A stretch of DNA of 64,000 nt, taken from Aphrophora alni (Eukaryota; Arthropoda; Insecta; Hemiptera; Aphrophoridae). The notes under the pieces are model-generated. The model worked only from the letters and a program-made list of their open reading frames with translations. It had not been told where the DNA came from and did no database searches. Position 1 is the first letter of the stretch, and the number at the start of each line of letters is the position of its first letter. Positions 11,765 through 24,141 of the stretch are shown one piece after another. The position numbers were made by a program, and so were the translations under genes. The stretch covers positions 86,091,267-86,155,266 of the forward strand of contig OY740770.1 in assembly GCA_963513935.1 (NCBI GenBank), in the 5' to 3' direction.

Positions 11765-11965
11765 ATCATTTCCACCCCCAACTGAGTCAAAGTACATTGT
11801 TTTATAACTACTGTAATGCAGTATTCAAATTGAGTTGGGTTAAATAAGTTCCAACTTTATTAAATATTAAACTCTCGCCACTCCAATTCAACTTCAATAG
11901 TTGAAGTTGTATTGTTAGGCGTGAGTTTGATTTAAATGTTATAACTTGTTTGTGTGAGAAATTAC
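11765..11965. repeat. Duplicated block y, copy 1
   Basis: Shares TTGTTTTATAACTACTGTAA, a following (A/T)TTCAAATTGAGTTG-like segment, TATTGTT(A/G)GGCGT and a GAGAAA..AC..GGAAG end with 14640-14870 and 16685-16960. Confidence 0.6.
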
Positions 11966-13154
11966 GGAAAGCAATTAATTAACAATATTGAATAATGATC
12001 CACAAGCCTCTACAGCACATTAAAGTAATAAAGTATTAAAGTAATAATTGGATATGAATTGATTGTCTACTTGTGTAGTTTTGAATGCCAATCTGCCATA
12101 AAACCTATTTTATTTCACTAGTTTGTCTAAGGAAATTTCACCATTACTTACGATTATAGCTAAGGAGAATGTGACTGACTTATTATTGACTTTTAATTGT
12201 GTACGACTTAAGTACACGGAATCATTCCTGAAATATTAACTAACAAAATATTCCTACTAAATATTCCTCAATTAATGGTTTTCTTACGTTATATATCTTC
12301 ATATATAGAATCAACAGACGAGCAAACAACATAAGTACAAATATGTACTTCGCATTAATATAAATATATATTTCTCGGTGACTGTACTTTGAAATTATAA
12401 GGCAGGTTTTCTTTGTTCTCTTTGGTGTTTTGGTAATTTTTATTGTGTTGTAGTTTTCTTATTCTCACGCTTCAATATCTTTTCCAATAAATAACTTATA
12501 TTTTGATTGAGGAAAAATTGTAGGAATTTGTTAATTTAATATCATTTCACAAACCGTCAATACGGATAATTTTTAGACGTAGTATTTCAATTCATATACT
12601 AACTCAGTGGAAATGAAGGCAATGGAGACTATTAAACCATTTTGTAATGGTGATTACATAACTCCAGCGAACGTTTCAATATCGCTAATCCAACGGTCAG
12701 TGGATAACAGATTATTTCTAAGGAAATTTTAAATCGAGATTACCTGATTTAACACTGAAAAATATCTTTTTATAAGGAGTTATTGATCGGTGCACAATAA
12801 TCGTTTAAAAATATTCAACGAATTTAAAATCGTTATTATAACCTACAATTTCCATAAAACAAAATAGTTCTGAAGATGTGTTTAAAATTAAGTGCTAAAT
12901 AGTTTTATATTGATTTAAAATTATGGAAGATACTATGACCACTATCTCATGTGTAGGTACTAAAAATGAATTGCTCACTTACAAATAAATTTTAGTAAAA
13001 TATAAACTACTCTCTACGGAGAGACGTTTTAAAGTTACTGTGCATGTCTCATCTCTACATATAATACGTTGTAGTCTCATTTATAATCTAACTTAAACCT
13101 ATTCGAAAGTGAGTCAACTATTAGGAACCTTAAAGTTATAAAATAGAACAAATT

Positions 13155-13330
13155 AAAAAATCAATTAATCATAGAGTTTACAGAGCTGTCTGTCTCATTC
13201 CTTTCCACAATAGCCGTGTCGTTCCTTCTGTTTCCGCTACATTCATCTTATGTATCCCTATCAGTCTGTCATTTGATAAGAAACCCAACTGTTCCAATGA
13301 TATAGTAAGTGATAAGAAGCCTCCATTCTA
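13155..13330. repeat. Duplicated block z, copy 1
   Basis: Shares GAGCTGTCTGTCTCATTCC, GCCGTGTCGTTCCTTC, TACATTCAT and GCCATTTGATA-like segments with 17370-17510. It is a GC-richer island in AT-rich DNA. No product recognised on either strand. Confidence 0.65.
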
Positions 13331-13589
13331 ACTAATTTATTACTTTTCGTTCATTTTGATTTATTCAAACCGAGTTATTTTCTGTCTTCATAGATTTATA
13401 TCTACAGATTTTTTAATACCTACCTTTCAATCAATGTATTTAATATTCTTAATTTTTAGTACAGTATTTTAATTTCTATCATATTAAAAAAACAATGCTT
13501 TGAGGAAATCGTCATATACCTTAAAATATGTATTACGACATTAGAGCAAGTTGTTTTTTCGTTTTATGGGAAAATTGTATTTTTTTTTG

Positions 13590-13835
13590 CTATGAATAAA
13601 TTTGTTTTGAAACAAACAAAATAAACAATAAAATCAGTTCGTATACTATTATTATTTATTAACTTAACTTAGCTGACTAATAGAAGTAGAATTATTGCAC
13701 TTAATATTGCTCTAATTTGTATTGCTATATGCACCTGATTCATTTAACCAATATTTAATAAAATAGTTCCATGAAATGCCTTTTTTATTGCGCAATTCTT
13801 AACAAGCATAGTCGTGTTTGTTGGATTTTAAATAT
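13590..13835. repeat. Duplicated block x, copy 2
   Basis: Partner of 10320-10640 in direct orientation, about 3.26 kb away. Confidence 0.55.
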
Positions 13836-14639
13836 ATTAACACTGCTTAAACCATGACCGTCAAGTGATCATAAGTGGATTTTCGTGTGTATCTTTTGTA
13901 ATGATTGTGATTTCACTGGTTTTATGCTGGTACTACGGATTTTAAGAGACTTAGAGATAACATCACCGCATTGTTTATTTCCATCTAAAAAATTCTTTTA
14001 ATTCAAAAATACAACCACCTCTTTTAGAGTGTGAACAAATGTACAATATAGGTAAAAATTAATTTAGTTTTATGGTATGTAATTGTTGATTATGACCTAT
14101 GTTTAGTAATAATGGACACTTGAAAATAAATTAGTTCAAAAACATAAAATAATGTATTAGAGTAATTATTGTAATACTTTCTAAATAATTCTGCAAAAAA
14201 ATAAATAAAAGTTGACAACATTTTGTGAATTAATTCGGGCATGATTTCTATTGCTCCTTTTCGTAGTTTTCTTCAATTAAAATAGAAAATAAATACTCAC
14301 AAATAAATAAATACCTAATTTACTTAGGTGAATTCTAAACATCCTCCATTTTTTTTTCTGTAACCACCTATATGCGTTTATGATATTAAATAGAGCTCTC
14401 CCCCCCCTCCCTAATTTAGGGACTGACTATATGACTAGCACAAATAAACAATTTGTAACTTTCGTTGTTCATTATGAATTGTTTATAATACAGACAAAAA
14501 ATCGAAACTTAAAATATAAATCAACAACGCACTAACAAGTTTATAAAACCAATTATTTAGTTTTGATATTACAGAATTTGAATAATAAATACAATTTTTG
14601 ACACCACCGCAATTAAAGTAATTGCCAATGATTCCAGGG

Positions 14640-14870
14640 ATGTTTTCATTATAAGCGATAACTTTGTAGCCAACTTTAGCAAGAGTTACATTGTTTTATA
14701 ACTACTGTAATGAAGTTCTCAAAATGATATTCGAACTTCACTCAATGATTTTACCCCTACTATTTATACTGTAAATGTTGAATTTGTATTGTTGGGCGTA
14801 GTTTCGTTACACTTGTCCATGCTGATGTTTATTTGAGAAAACACAGGAAGTATTTGAGCACCACATGAAG
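14640..14870. repeat. Duplicated block y, copy 2
   Basis: Partner of 11765-11965. Also shares GCGATAACTTTGTAGCCA with the third copy just upstream of the common core. Confidence 0.65.
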
Positions 14871-16684
14871 TTTGAAGGTACGAAATATTTTGTAATCATT
14901 ACCAATTTACCCTATACATCGTATAATGGTTAAGTAAAGACCATTAATATACTTCATTTGTAGTATTGTAATGTTTAGATAAATCTGTAACAAAGTTCAA
15001 ATTGACGTTATGGCGTTATTTTTTAATACGGTCCATGTTTTATAAGAACGGCCACATACAAGTAAAAATATTTAAGAATAATAAACTTACATATAGTGTT
15101 TCATGGCTTAAAATAATGAAAATCCATACAAATTGTACGTTTTCTAGAGAGGTTCTTGTCAACAGTTTCTGTAAGTGAAAATGTTAGTTGTTCTTTAATT
15201 ACATTTTCTTTGACATGTTTAGAGTCTGGATTTAATTAAAATTGTATTAAAGTGAATTGGAAATTAAATGCATTTAAAAATTCACAATGAACACGGTAAT
15301 AGGCTTTTAAGTATGGACAGTTATTTTATGAAGTTCTAATAGAAAACGTTATTCACAAATCGCAGCTATACTGCGAACAAAACTTCCTATCGCGCGCTTG
15401 CGTGTGTGTGTTTTTCACCTTAAAGGTGAACATAATCTAAATGAAATTATTAACAGTTGATAGAAAATATAAATAGACTTTTTATATATTTTGGCAACAA
15501 ACTTTATAAAAAAAACCCAGAGTGTAAATATAAGGCTGAATATAATAATATGGTTTTACAACAGTTAAATTACTTTTAAAAGTATTCTGCAGATTATTAA
15601 TAACTTATGACAAGTGATTTTGAATTACATATGTAATTTTGACAAGAGAAAGATATATGAAATATAGTCAGCAAGGTTCTCTTGATTTTCGAATTAGCTT
15701 ATGAGAAAACTCCTAATTTTTTACATTATATATACCGGTACCTAACGATTATCATTTTGTTCGATTTGATGGATCCTTTTGATATTAATAACACTTTTGT
15801 AATTTGACTGTGCTATATGCCTGTCGTAATTTGTGTGTAGTAAATTGAAACGATGACTACTCATTCTAGTTTTTGAACTATTTCTGGTTTGTTTAATTTA
15901 ATCTTTTTTTTAGATTAAATATCATTAATTCTGGATGTGTAATCAATAGTACCAGATATTGGATAAGTTTATCCAAAAAAATTTGCTTTCAAAAGAAATA
16001 GATGGAAAAAACATTTAACAAGCTACACATCAAAGTTTATTGCAAGATTGGAAGCATAATTTTGTCGTTTTTGAGCTTGGTTTTTAAATGAGAATTTTGG
16101 TCTTGCATGAATATTGTTATGACATGGTCTTTTAAAATAAATTTAAGGTGTATTTTGAAAATAAACCTTGTGTTTCGATTGTGTTTAAAGATTTCCAAAG
16201 AGGTAAATAGTATTCTGTTTAAAAAATAATTTTCAGTTTATTTGTACCTCAGTAATACTGTGTTATGGATTTCGGATTGCTATTATAATTGTATACAACA
16301 TTATTTTTTATATATTTCATTTCTAATTAATTGTTTTGGATAATCATTAACTGAAAATGCTTTAATAATTGTTTTAATGCATTGCATGTTTGAATGTGTA
16401 CCCAACTATATAATCCAAACTATCATGTGATAATAACATAATAATTGATTTAAAACTATCCTTAATGAGAGACTTTACTTACAAATTAAATGTAAACTAG
16501 TTAAAATTATTTTATTAATTGAAATAAAAGAAATAACTCGTAATGAAGTTTAAAAAATCCAATATTATTGTAGTTATATAAAGCTAGTAATTTACAAAAC
16601 GTACTCCAGGGGAAATAATATATTTTACGCCATTTCCTAATTAAAGTTATTTACCTCGTTATTAGTTTTGAACAGGGACGTGTC

Positions 16685-16960
16685 CATTAAATGCGATAAC
16701 TTTGTAGCCATTCCCACCGTCCAACTTTACCCCGAGTCATATTGTTTTTATAACTACCGTTCCTAATGAAGTTTTCAAATTGAGTTGCATTAAATGTAGT
16801 CAGACATAACTAAATCATTTCACTCCAGTCATTCCAATTAAACTGTAAACTGTAGCTGTTGTAAACTTATATTGTTGGGCGTTGTTTTGATTTAAACATT
16901 TCGACTTGTTTATACTGTATTTATGAGAGAATACACAGGAAGTAATTATGTAACCTTCTT
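16685..16960. repeat. Duplicated block y, copy 3
   Basis: Third copy of block y. GCGATAACTTTGTAGCCA, TATTGTTGGGCGT and ACACAGGAAGTA match copy 2. On the plus strand the stretch after GTTGGGCGT stays open in copies 2 and 3 and ends alike (R.HRK), a hint of past coding only. Confidence 0.65.
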
Positions 16961-17369
16961 TCGATAGTTTAGTTTCATTGTGTATTGTTGTATAAATCTA
17001 CAGGAATATTTGTAGCAAAGTAATCATTGTATATGAATTCAGAGATTTTTGTTTAATGTCTACCGACATAAGATGTTTGTCAGCCTGCAAGTACCTTTGA
17101 AACTATGGCAGGATAAAAAACAAGAGATTTATACTTTAGTATGTCAGTGTATCGTCTAACGGGGAAATTTCTAATAAATTTAACAACGAGCCTAGTCAAA
17201 AATTCAATCACTTATATTATTCATATCTTCTCTTTTCCTCATATTGATAGCATAGTGACACGTGTATGATGGTTTAATTTATTATCAAACTTTTTTTTTT
17301 AAATTGGGTCACCTAGAGGAAGCAAGTAAGTTTAAAACGAGGTAAGAAATTTAAAAAAAAACAATTAAT

Positions 17370-17510
17370 CACAGAGCTGTCTGTCTCATTCCATTCCACT
17401 GGGCCGTGTCGTTCCTTCGGTCTTGTACATTCATTTATCTTGTAGCTCTATCTAACTGCCATTTGATATGTAATCCAAATGTACCAAGGGTACATTGAGA
17501 AGTAAACAAA
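17370..17510. repeat. Duplicated block z, copy 2
   Basis: Partner of 13155-13330. Order y-z is the same as in the first unit, about 700 bases apart instead of about 1,400. Confidence 0.65.
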
Positions 17511-19230
17511 AAAATACTTTTTAATTTATACATATTTAACTGGAGAATTTTGTTTGTTGATATTTACTTAAATAGATTGTATTCATAATATCAACATTCG
17601 GTTATATTAAAACACCATTCGTGCTTGTAATGTATAAAATGTATTTTTTAGATGTATCTGTGATTCCTTATGTTTAATCCTTGTTGTGAGTAGAGCTCAT
17701 GTTTACTGTGTGTGAATTAATAAAATATTATATTACCATATTTTGCTTAAAAATAGTGTATTTTTAGTATAATCACACAAATGTGATCTTTTGAAACGTT
17801 TTAACATTCTGCATAGGCCCTAAGTATTTACTTGTCTTATCTGCATATTTAGTTATAAAATACTACTATCACGTCAATATGCTGCCTTTTACCAATAATT
17901 TTAATCTCTAATTGTAACTTAAAATTAGTACTTTTACCCGTGCAGGTTTACTTGTACTGCTGTCGCGAAACGACGCTACTTTCATACTTTCAAATTTATT
18001 CCCCAAAACAAACCACAATTATATAATACCTCTTATATTAATAAATCTGTATCAATGTTTTAACGGATCACATTGCTCCTCTATGAAGCTATTTTTACAC
18101 GTTGAAAATATAGACAAAGTGAAATTTGTTTAAATCAAACCACATTAAAATTTTTTTTAAATGTTTGTAAAAAATCTATTAGCAGAAAATAAACGTCTGA
18201 TTCCCCATTTTAAGGCGAAGAGCTTTTCAAAAAATAACATATATATGTATGTACCTAAATGGTAAAACATTTTCGACCATAAAAAATGGTAAGTCCGTAT
18301 ATTTGTAGATAATAAAGTATTTATTATTGTAGGTAATTGTATATTATCATAACATGTATTTGCTGAAAAGGAAAATAAATAGTGATAAAATATAAATTAC
18401 GCAAATTCTTAACACATATATTATTATTCAAAATAAATAAATTTATCTTAATATTTTCCTAACCCTCATTGAAGGCACTAACTTGCCTTGTTAATAGGTG
18501 CTTGGGGTGTACATTAAGCTTAGGTTGACAAACAAGGATGTTGAATCCTCAAACCCAAATAATATAATTTAATCTAGATAGCAGTTGCCTACGTAAAGAT
18601 ATATGTTCGATCTCACTTTGAGGGGTTTGTAATGGTTTCAATTCCATACTTAACTATAGATATCTTGGGTTTTGCTTTAGAAAGCAGTATAGATCTTATG
18701 GTGTTGAATAATATCCAATCTAATATAACAAAAATAAAATAAAATTGTTATAAATCAAGGAAACGCTGCATTTGAAGTGCGTAAACAAGAGCTTAATATA
18801 TAAGAGAGTTTTGTGGCTCAATAAATCTCTAGCCCGCGGTGAGAAGTTCCACTACCAACCCCTTTGCCATTGCCAGCTTCGCCCTACATCTTTGTAGCCA
18901 AAATAACTCTTTAAGCATATCAATTATACTCTGAATAAAGAATATTGAAATTTCGTTTGTGTTGAATTGATATCTATTGTATATTTAAGACCATTCTTTA
19001 ATTATATTTTACATTTCAGCCAAAAATAAATTTGTTTCTATCTAAGGTAGGTTATAGATTAATTTATCAGAAACATATAAACACTTCCGCAGTAACACTG
19101 TTTAAGCGTAAAAATTTTGATCCAAAAGATAATTATAAATGTGCGCCATTTTTAATTGGTTATATGATTATTTTCACGAATAATATACTGTACTTTGTAA
19201 TAATTATTATAATATATTGGTAACAAAAAT
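17511..19230. other. Noncoding
   Basis: Nothing recognised. A GC-richer stretch at about 18830-18900 has no identifiable motif. Confidence 0.5.
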
Positions 19231-19463
19231 TGTAATCCATTGGTTGTGAATTTACATGATATAAATTTACTGACCATTGTAAGTATGGTTTGTTTGCATT
19301 TAGCAGCTGAGGATGATGACTTAGTGCATTTGTGTTGCACAAATAAATTGATTATTTGTGGAAAATTGAGTTTTCATTTATTTTGTTATTGAAGTTTTCA
19401 CAAGTGAAGCTCATTAAAGTTGAAATTTTATTTGTTAACTATGTTGGCCCTGGAAATAATTAA

Positions 19464-19840
19464 TAATAATGATTCGATTATTTTATTATAAAAATAAAAC
19501 ACAATTACCTGATTAATTGTTCTTTATTAATTATTTCCACTAAATGCCCTTAGTTGACAAAGGGCCTCTATCTTACTGGTCAACTGATCTGAGGAGTGGG
19601 AGGGATTTTAGCTTGCACTCAGGTTATCACAGTTTTAGGTTTAATTTTATTTCATTAGTAGATATGTAACTTTAGAATTAGTTTATAAGCAACCCTCCGA
19701 TGATGATAACCATGTTATCGAAATGTACATCAGGGCATTTAGTAGAAATAATTAATAACGAACAATTAATCAGATAATTGTGTTTTATTTTAAAGTTTCT
19801 AGTGATTGTGGTTAGGGGCAAATTCGAATCATTATTGTGA
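19464..19840. mobile_element. Second palindromic retroelement unit with hammerhead-like motif
   Basis: Imperfect inverted repeat. The arm at 19464-19551 and the arm at 19733-19840 match in opposite orientation over a core of about 60 bases (AAATAAAACACAATTA to ATTTCYACTAAATGCCC), plus an outer AATAATGATTCGA. The right arm is preceded by a hammerhead-like motif (19693-19735); the left arm has lost its counterpart. Layout matches the 3098-3404 element: ribozyme on the inner side of the arm, then an arm containing GATAATTGTGTTYT. Probably a terminal unit of a different Penelope-like family. No coding sequence or clear TSD seen. Confidence 0.5.
19693..19735 (+). ncRNA. Hammerhead-like motif, second family
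   Basis: CCCT (stem I) 19693-19696; CCGATGA 19697-19703, in place of CTGATGA, so U4 is C; unpaired T; GATAAC 19705-19710, loop CAT, GTTATC 19714-19719 (six perfect stem II pairs); GAAA 19720-19723; TGTACAT 19724-19730, making ATGTACAT a perfect palindromic stem III; C19731 as cleavage base; AGGG 19732-19735 closing stem I with CCCT. All elements are in hammerhead order. The U4-to-C change may abolish activity. Confidence 0.5.
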
Positions 19841-19850
19841 ATTTCACCAC

Positions 19851-20598
19851 AGTGCTCAACAAGATTGTATCTGAAAATAATTGTTTATGAAATTGTCTCA
19901 TCGTCATAGATAATGTTACTTTCTCACACACTCCATAGGAAGTATAGAGAAACCTATGTTACTGGTCAAACTGGATGTTAGTCTTACACATAATTATTTG
20001 TTTTGATACCAAACATAGTTTTAAAAATGTTGTCAGACTGAATGCCTGTGTAATCCTCTACGGTCAAAACCTATGGACCCATTGAAATAAAATTTAGTAT
20101 GTTGATATTTCGGTCCCATTTTAAGAATTTTTGGCTAACTCAAACTTTGGAGATTTCTATTTTATTCTATTGGAAGAATGACCTCTATTCCGATTTTCTA
20201 CGTATAACTGAGTTGCTCGTATGCAACTTCTAAAAGTCCAAAACAAAACATACCCTATTGGTCGCCATCTTCCCGAAATACTGAAAAATATATATAACGA
20301 AAACAATATTAATGATCTACGATACAGTTATAAAATAACTAAGTTAAAATTTTGGATATTATGTGAATAAATATTTAAAGTATACATGAAAGATAATTAG
20401 AAGGGATTTATTTGTTAAAGTTAATTAACCCTTGAGCGGTGAACTTCTTCCATTTTTACGGTATTCATTATTCAAAATCAGTTCAACTGACATGTATCAT
20501 TTTGTTTTTAGTTTTTATTTTAATATTCTCCATGAAAAATATTACCATACAAGTAATATAATATATTATTAAATTTTCAATCCAAAGTTGTAAGTAAA

Positions 20599-20635
<37 letters not shown>

Positions 20636-22819
20636 GTAATATATTTTCTAGTCTATTTAATTACTTTTAAGCCACCCTTATATTAAATGTATTTAAATTT
20701 ATTATCATTTAGCAAAATGAGAATAAAATTTATTTTATTCTAATATTTAAGAAGTATACATTTTCAAGACACATTTTTGGGTAGACGGTTGCAAATTATT
20801 TAATTTAAACTACGAGAAATTTTGAGGACATCGTTGTCATGTGCATTTGCACTATTAGAGTTTTTGAGACAAGTTGCAAAATTATCATTATAAATAAATT
20901 TAGGTCAAATCTTAGTAAATGTGTTCAAGTACATTAACTGGATCGAACCATTTATTTTTTGGTATATATACTGTAAGATTTAAGTAATATAATGTATCGT
21001 ATTACATATTGTGTGTTGAGGATTTTGATATTTCTTGGTAAGAGAGTTCAGTGGTGATCTAGGTCCGTTTTCTTTTTTAGTTTAATCACCAACATATAAA
21101 CCTCCGTTTAACCTATTTGTGTATTATTGACCGATAGATATGAACGAGACAGATGATCGTCGTATTAGAGCCGCTTATGGGTTTTATTAAGATCCTGAAC
21201 GCTTCTATAGAAGGCACAATTGTCATCTATGTGGAGGGTGGAATAGGCAGGTGCTGATCCTTAAATTGGAAGGGAATTGGGTGCTTAGATAGGCAAAAAG
21301 TTATCGATTTCAAGTCCAAAGCTCTAACATACTTATAACTGGGTATAAAGGACTTAAGGATTCAACAAACACTAGTACTATGCCGAATTAGGTTATATAT
21401 GCAGAACTTACTTTTTACTAAAATGCATTTCCGATTTGCATGGTAATTTACTTCTCTATAAATTATGTGAAGGCCGAGACTAGGGAAATTTGATGCATAT
21501 ACATATATATTAGACGCTCCCCAAGTTACAAATGCATTATTAATGAGGGCAAAGACTTAAAGGGACAATTAATTACGGTAGAGATAAACCCTGAGAACAA
21601 TCTGTCGTCTTTGTGCGTATCTTTCTATCAGTAGAGGAATACTTCAGTCGTTATCTGGTTAAGCTATTGTTATTCATTATAGCCAAAGGAATTCAGATAA
21701 AGTTTCTTTTCATCATAGTATTTGATTTTATTATTAAATTGCAAAAAATAATTTTGAAATATTGAAACTAATATCCGCATAATAAGATCCGCACATTTAA
21801 ACTTTAAGATTATAAAAACTATCCTATATGGTGTCACCAAGATAATTTGATCGGTATTATTATTTGTTTTAGGACAATTTGAGTAGTCAACATTAGAGCA
21901 ATCATAATAAATTGCCCATTTTTCATTGCACGTTTACTTGACGTTGTCTATTTAATGCTATGAGGTTACACCATTACGCTTCTAAAAACACTGTGCCAAA
22001 ACATAGTAAAAAAGAAAACAATGTATATACAACATATTTAAAAGTATTTATATTCTGAAATAAAGAACCCTATACAATAAATTTGTGATGCGTCACTATT
22101 TTTGTATTATGGTTTTCACTAAGGAATCATACAATGCGTTGCCGATTCAAAATGACACATCTATGATATATTTCAAATAATAAAATAGCACTTCATTGTT
22201 ATACACATAGAGAGTAAGTGAAAAATAAAACAAATATCATTTGATTATTTTGTTAAATTGAGTTCTGGGCCATCTAATATCAAAACTAATTATATTTTAA
22301 AATGTTCTCCTCACTAATTTTACGTTTTTCATAGCAGCTCTATTCAAACACATTTCGAGTATCTTAATATGATAAGATCACAGTACAGTACAGTTTAAAT
22401 AATTGCAGAGAATAAAATATTTTTATGTATTATCTTAGAAGATTTGTTAATTATCCTAGATAATCAAATCTTAGATTTTTATAAGTTTGTAAGTCAATTT
22501 CAATATTACTGGGAAAACTTTATAAAATATAATTAAATCTACTATTATTATTTTAGAAAAATCGTTTCTACAAGAAAACAAAACTGATAATTTTAAGCAG
22601 TTCAAATGATCTTTTGTAACCCGATGTACGATCTATAGTCAAGCTGTAAGTTCTGATTAATTTAAGCAGCGGCGATTTTAAAATTAACCAACAATTATTA
22701 TTTTTTTTAAAGCAAAAATCTTCCATAAATATTGTACTCAAACAAGAGTTACTTTCCAAATTTACTCTGGCATTTAGACTATTAGTGAAGTCTTGTTTTA
22801 GAATAGAATGTTGGTGAGT
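19851..22819. other. Noncoding
   Basis: No gene recognised. GC-richer patches at 20040-20280 and 21150-21320 resemble old repeats but I cannot name them. Confidence 0.5.
20602..20632. repeat. (TA)n microsatellite
   Basis: Pure TA run of about 31 bases. Confidence 0.9.
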
Positions 22820-23098
22820 TAATGTTATTATTTAAGAATATGTGTTCTTGGAGGAACGAAGTTGTTACTACTTTACTCATATCACAACTAAAAGGTTCCA
22901 ACCGACAAACAAATTCTTCTTAGACCGACACCCTTCAATTTTTTTTCTTGTAACATTTATATAATATTTATGCAATTTTATCACCATTATTTCTCTTTAT
23001 GTTATTGAAGGAACAGAGTTCAAATATCGCTACTTCACTGATATCGAAAAATTTACAACAAAAATAGTTCAAACTGACAATAAAATTGTTCATAGACA

Positions 23099-23703
23099 TG
23101 TTAGGAATATATATATTATAATTAAATCTTATGTTAACTAGAGTTATATCATACAAAGCTCAGAATGACCAACTATTGTGAAAGAATTGAAACAGTGTTG
23201 AAATACTTGACTTGCAATGAAAGTAGAACACCAGGAGCAACAAAACATATATAAGCAGCCAGAACAATGTGGAGGGGATCTTTTCGGAGCTTGTAAGATA
23301 CCGGCCGCGTCGCGAGCCGTGGTGGAAGATAGACCAGGGAGCTTGATTCTTGGACGGAAGGACATAGCCCAGGAAGTCTGACTCTAGGACAGAGGGACAA
23401 AGGAATTGTCCAAAGTTGATACTCTGCAAAGGTGAGCAAGCATTAATATATAAAGGCACCAGTAAAATCAGTAATTTCATCTGTAAAAAGAGTAACAATA
23501 GTTGGAACACTTCTCGGCTTTGAGTAATGAATACTTAGTTTGAATATTGTTCATTTGATTATATTTTTCTTTTTGTATTGTATTAAAGTATCAGGAAAAT
23601 TGACATAAGTTGTATGTTGATAATAAAAGTTAATAAAACATCGAACCACTGATTTTGAGTAAAAATTAAGAACGCAGGCAGTTTTGAGGGGCCGTTCCTA
23701 ACA
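23099..23703 (+). mobile_element. Solo LTR, Gypsy-like by TSD size
   Basis: A 605-bp unit that begins TGTTAGGAA and ends TTCCTAACA (inverted ends with TG...CA), flanked by GACA at 23095-23098 and 23704-23707. Deleting it with one GACA restores the satellite reading CATAGACAG. The interior is GC-richer than its surroundings and has a TATA box (TATATAAG). No internal coding region or second LTR is present, so this is the product of LTR-LTR recombination. A 4-bp TSD is usual for Gypsy-type integrases (also some others); the family is not proven. ORFs inside are not expected to be genes. Orientation is taken from the TATA box. Confidence 0.75.
23248..23255 (+). promoter_or_regulatory. TATA box of the solo LTR
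   Basis: TATATAAG in the GC-richer part of the LTR, about 150 bases from its 5' end, a common place for an LTR promoter. Sets the probable U3/R orientation. Confidence 0.5.
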
Positions 23704-23921
23704 GACAGAAATCCTATTTTTTCTCTTGAAGTAATATTTATCTCTTTTTATTACCATTATTCCTCCTTGTGTTTTTGGAAGGATAGAGTTCATGGTGTTG
23801 CTACTTTACTATCATCAAAAAACCTTAACCAAAAAAAGTGTTAACCGACAAGAAAATTGTCCATAGACAGACATTGATAGATTTTGTTTGTTTGAAATAA
23901 TTTTTAAATAACATTTATTTC

Positions 23922-24141
23922 ACAGTATAACAAACACACAGAACACAATTCTCATAAAAAAAATACGCCCAAGTGTCAGACGCGTTTCAACGACAAGGTC
24001 GTCCTCTTCAGTGATATACGGGCTACACAAACTATAACTCCAACTAGTTAGGCGTATTTTTTTTTTATGAGAATTGTGTTCTGTGTGTTTGTTATACTGT
24101 ATAATTTTTCTCATAAGTCAAGCTCAACATTTAATATGGAT
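23922..24141 (+). mobile_element. Palindromic hammerhead retroelement, copy 2 (internally deleted)
   Basis: A 220-bp insertion into a satellite unit, flanked by a 14-bp duplication ATAACATTTATTTC (23908-23921 and 24142-24155). It starts ACAGTATAACAAAC and ends with the same tail as copy 1 (CATAAGTCAAGCT to CATTTAATAT, plus four extra bases GGAT). The left arm keeps its ribozyme (23973-24017, minus). On the right, everything from the centre to TTAGGCG is missing, so the right ribozyme is deleted and the foldback is reduced to about 48-bp arms. An 87-bp difference from copy 1 is mostly this deletion. The satellite repeats serve as empty site. Confidence 0.75.
23973..24017 (-). ncRNA. Hammerhead-like motif of copy 2
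   Basis: Same core, stem II and GAAACGCGTC as copy 1. Stem I is weakened: the 3' strand reads TGACAC against ATATCA, leaving only a few pairs. Reduced or no activity is expected. Confidence 0.55.

Noticed and set aside
19290..19375. CTGAGGATGATGACTTAG with nearby TGTGTTGCACAAATAA, recalling other Penelope-type ribozyme regions
   Set aside because: No GAAA segment and no closing stem I; too decayed to call.
23144..23510. Three overlapping minus-strand ORFs of 73-116 codons
   Set aside because: All lie within the solo LTR, which is noncoding; GC-richer DNA lengthens chance frames.
23920..24114. 64-codon ORF on the minus strand
   Set aside because: Coincides with the hammerhead foldback element, and both arms read through by symmetry.
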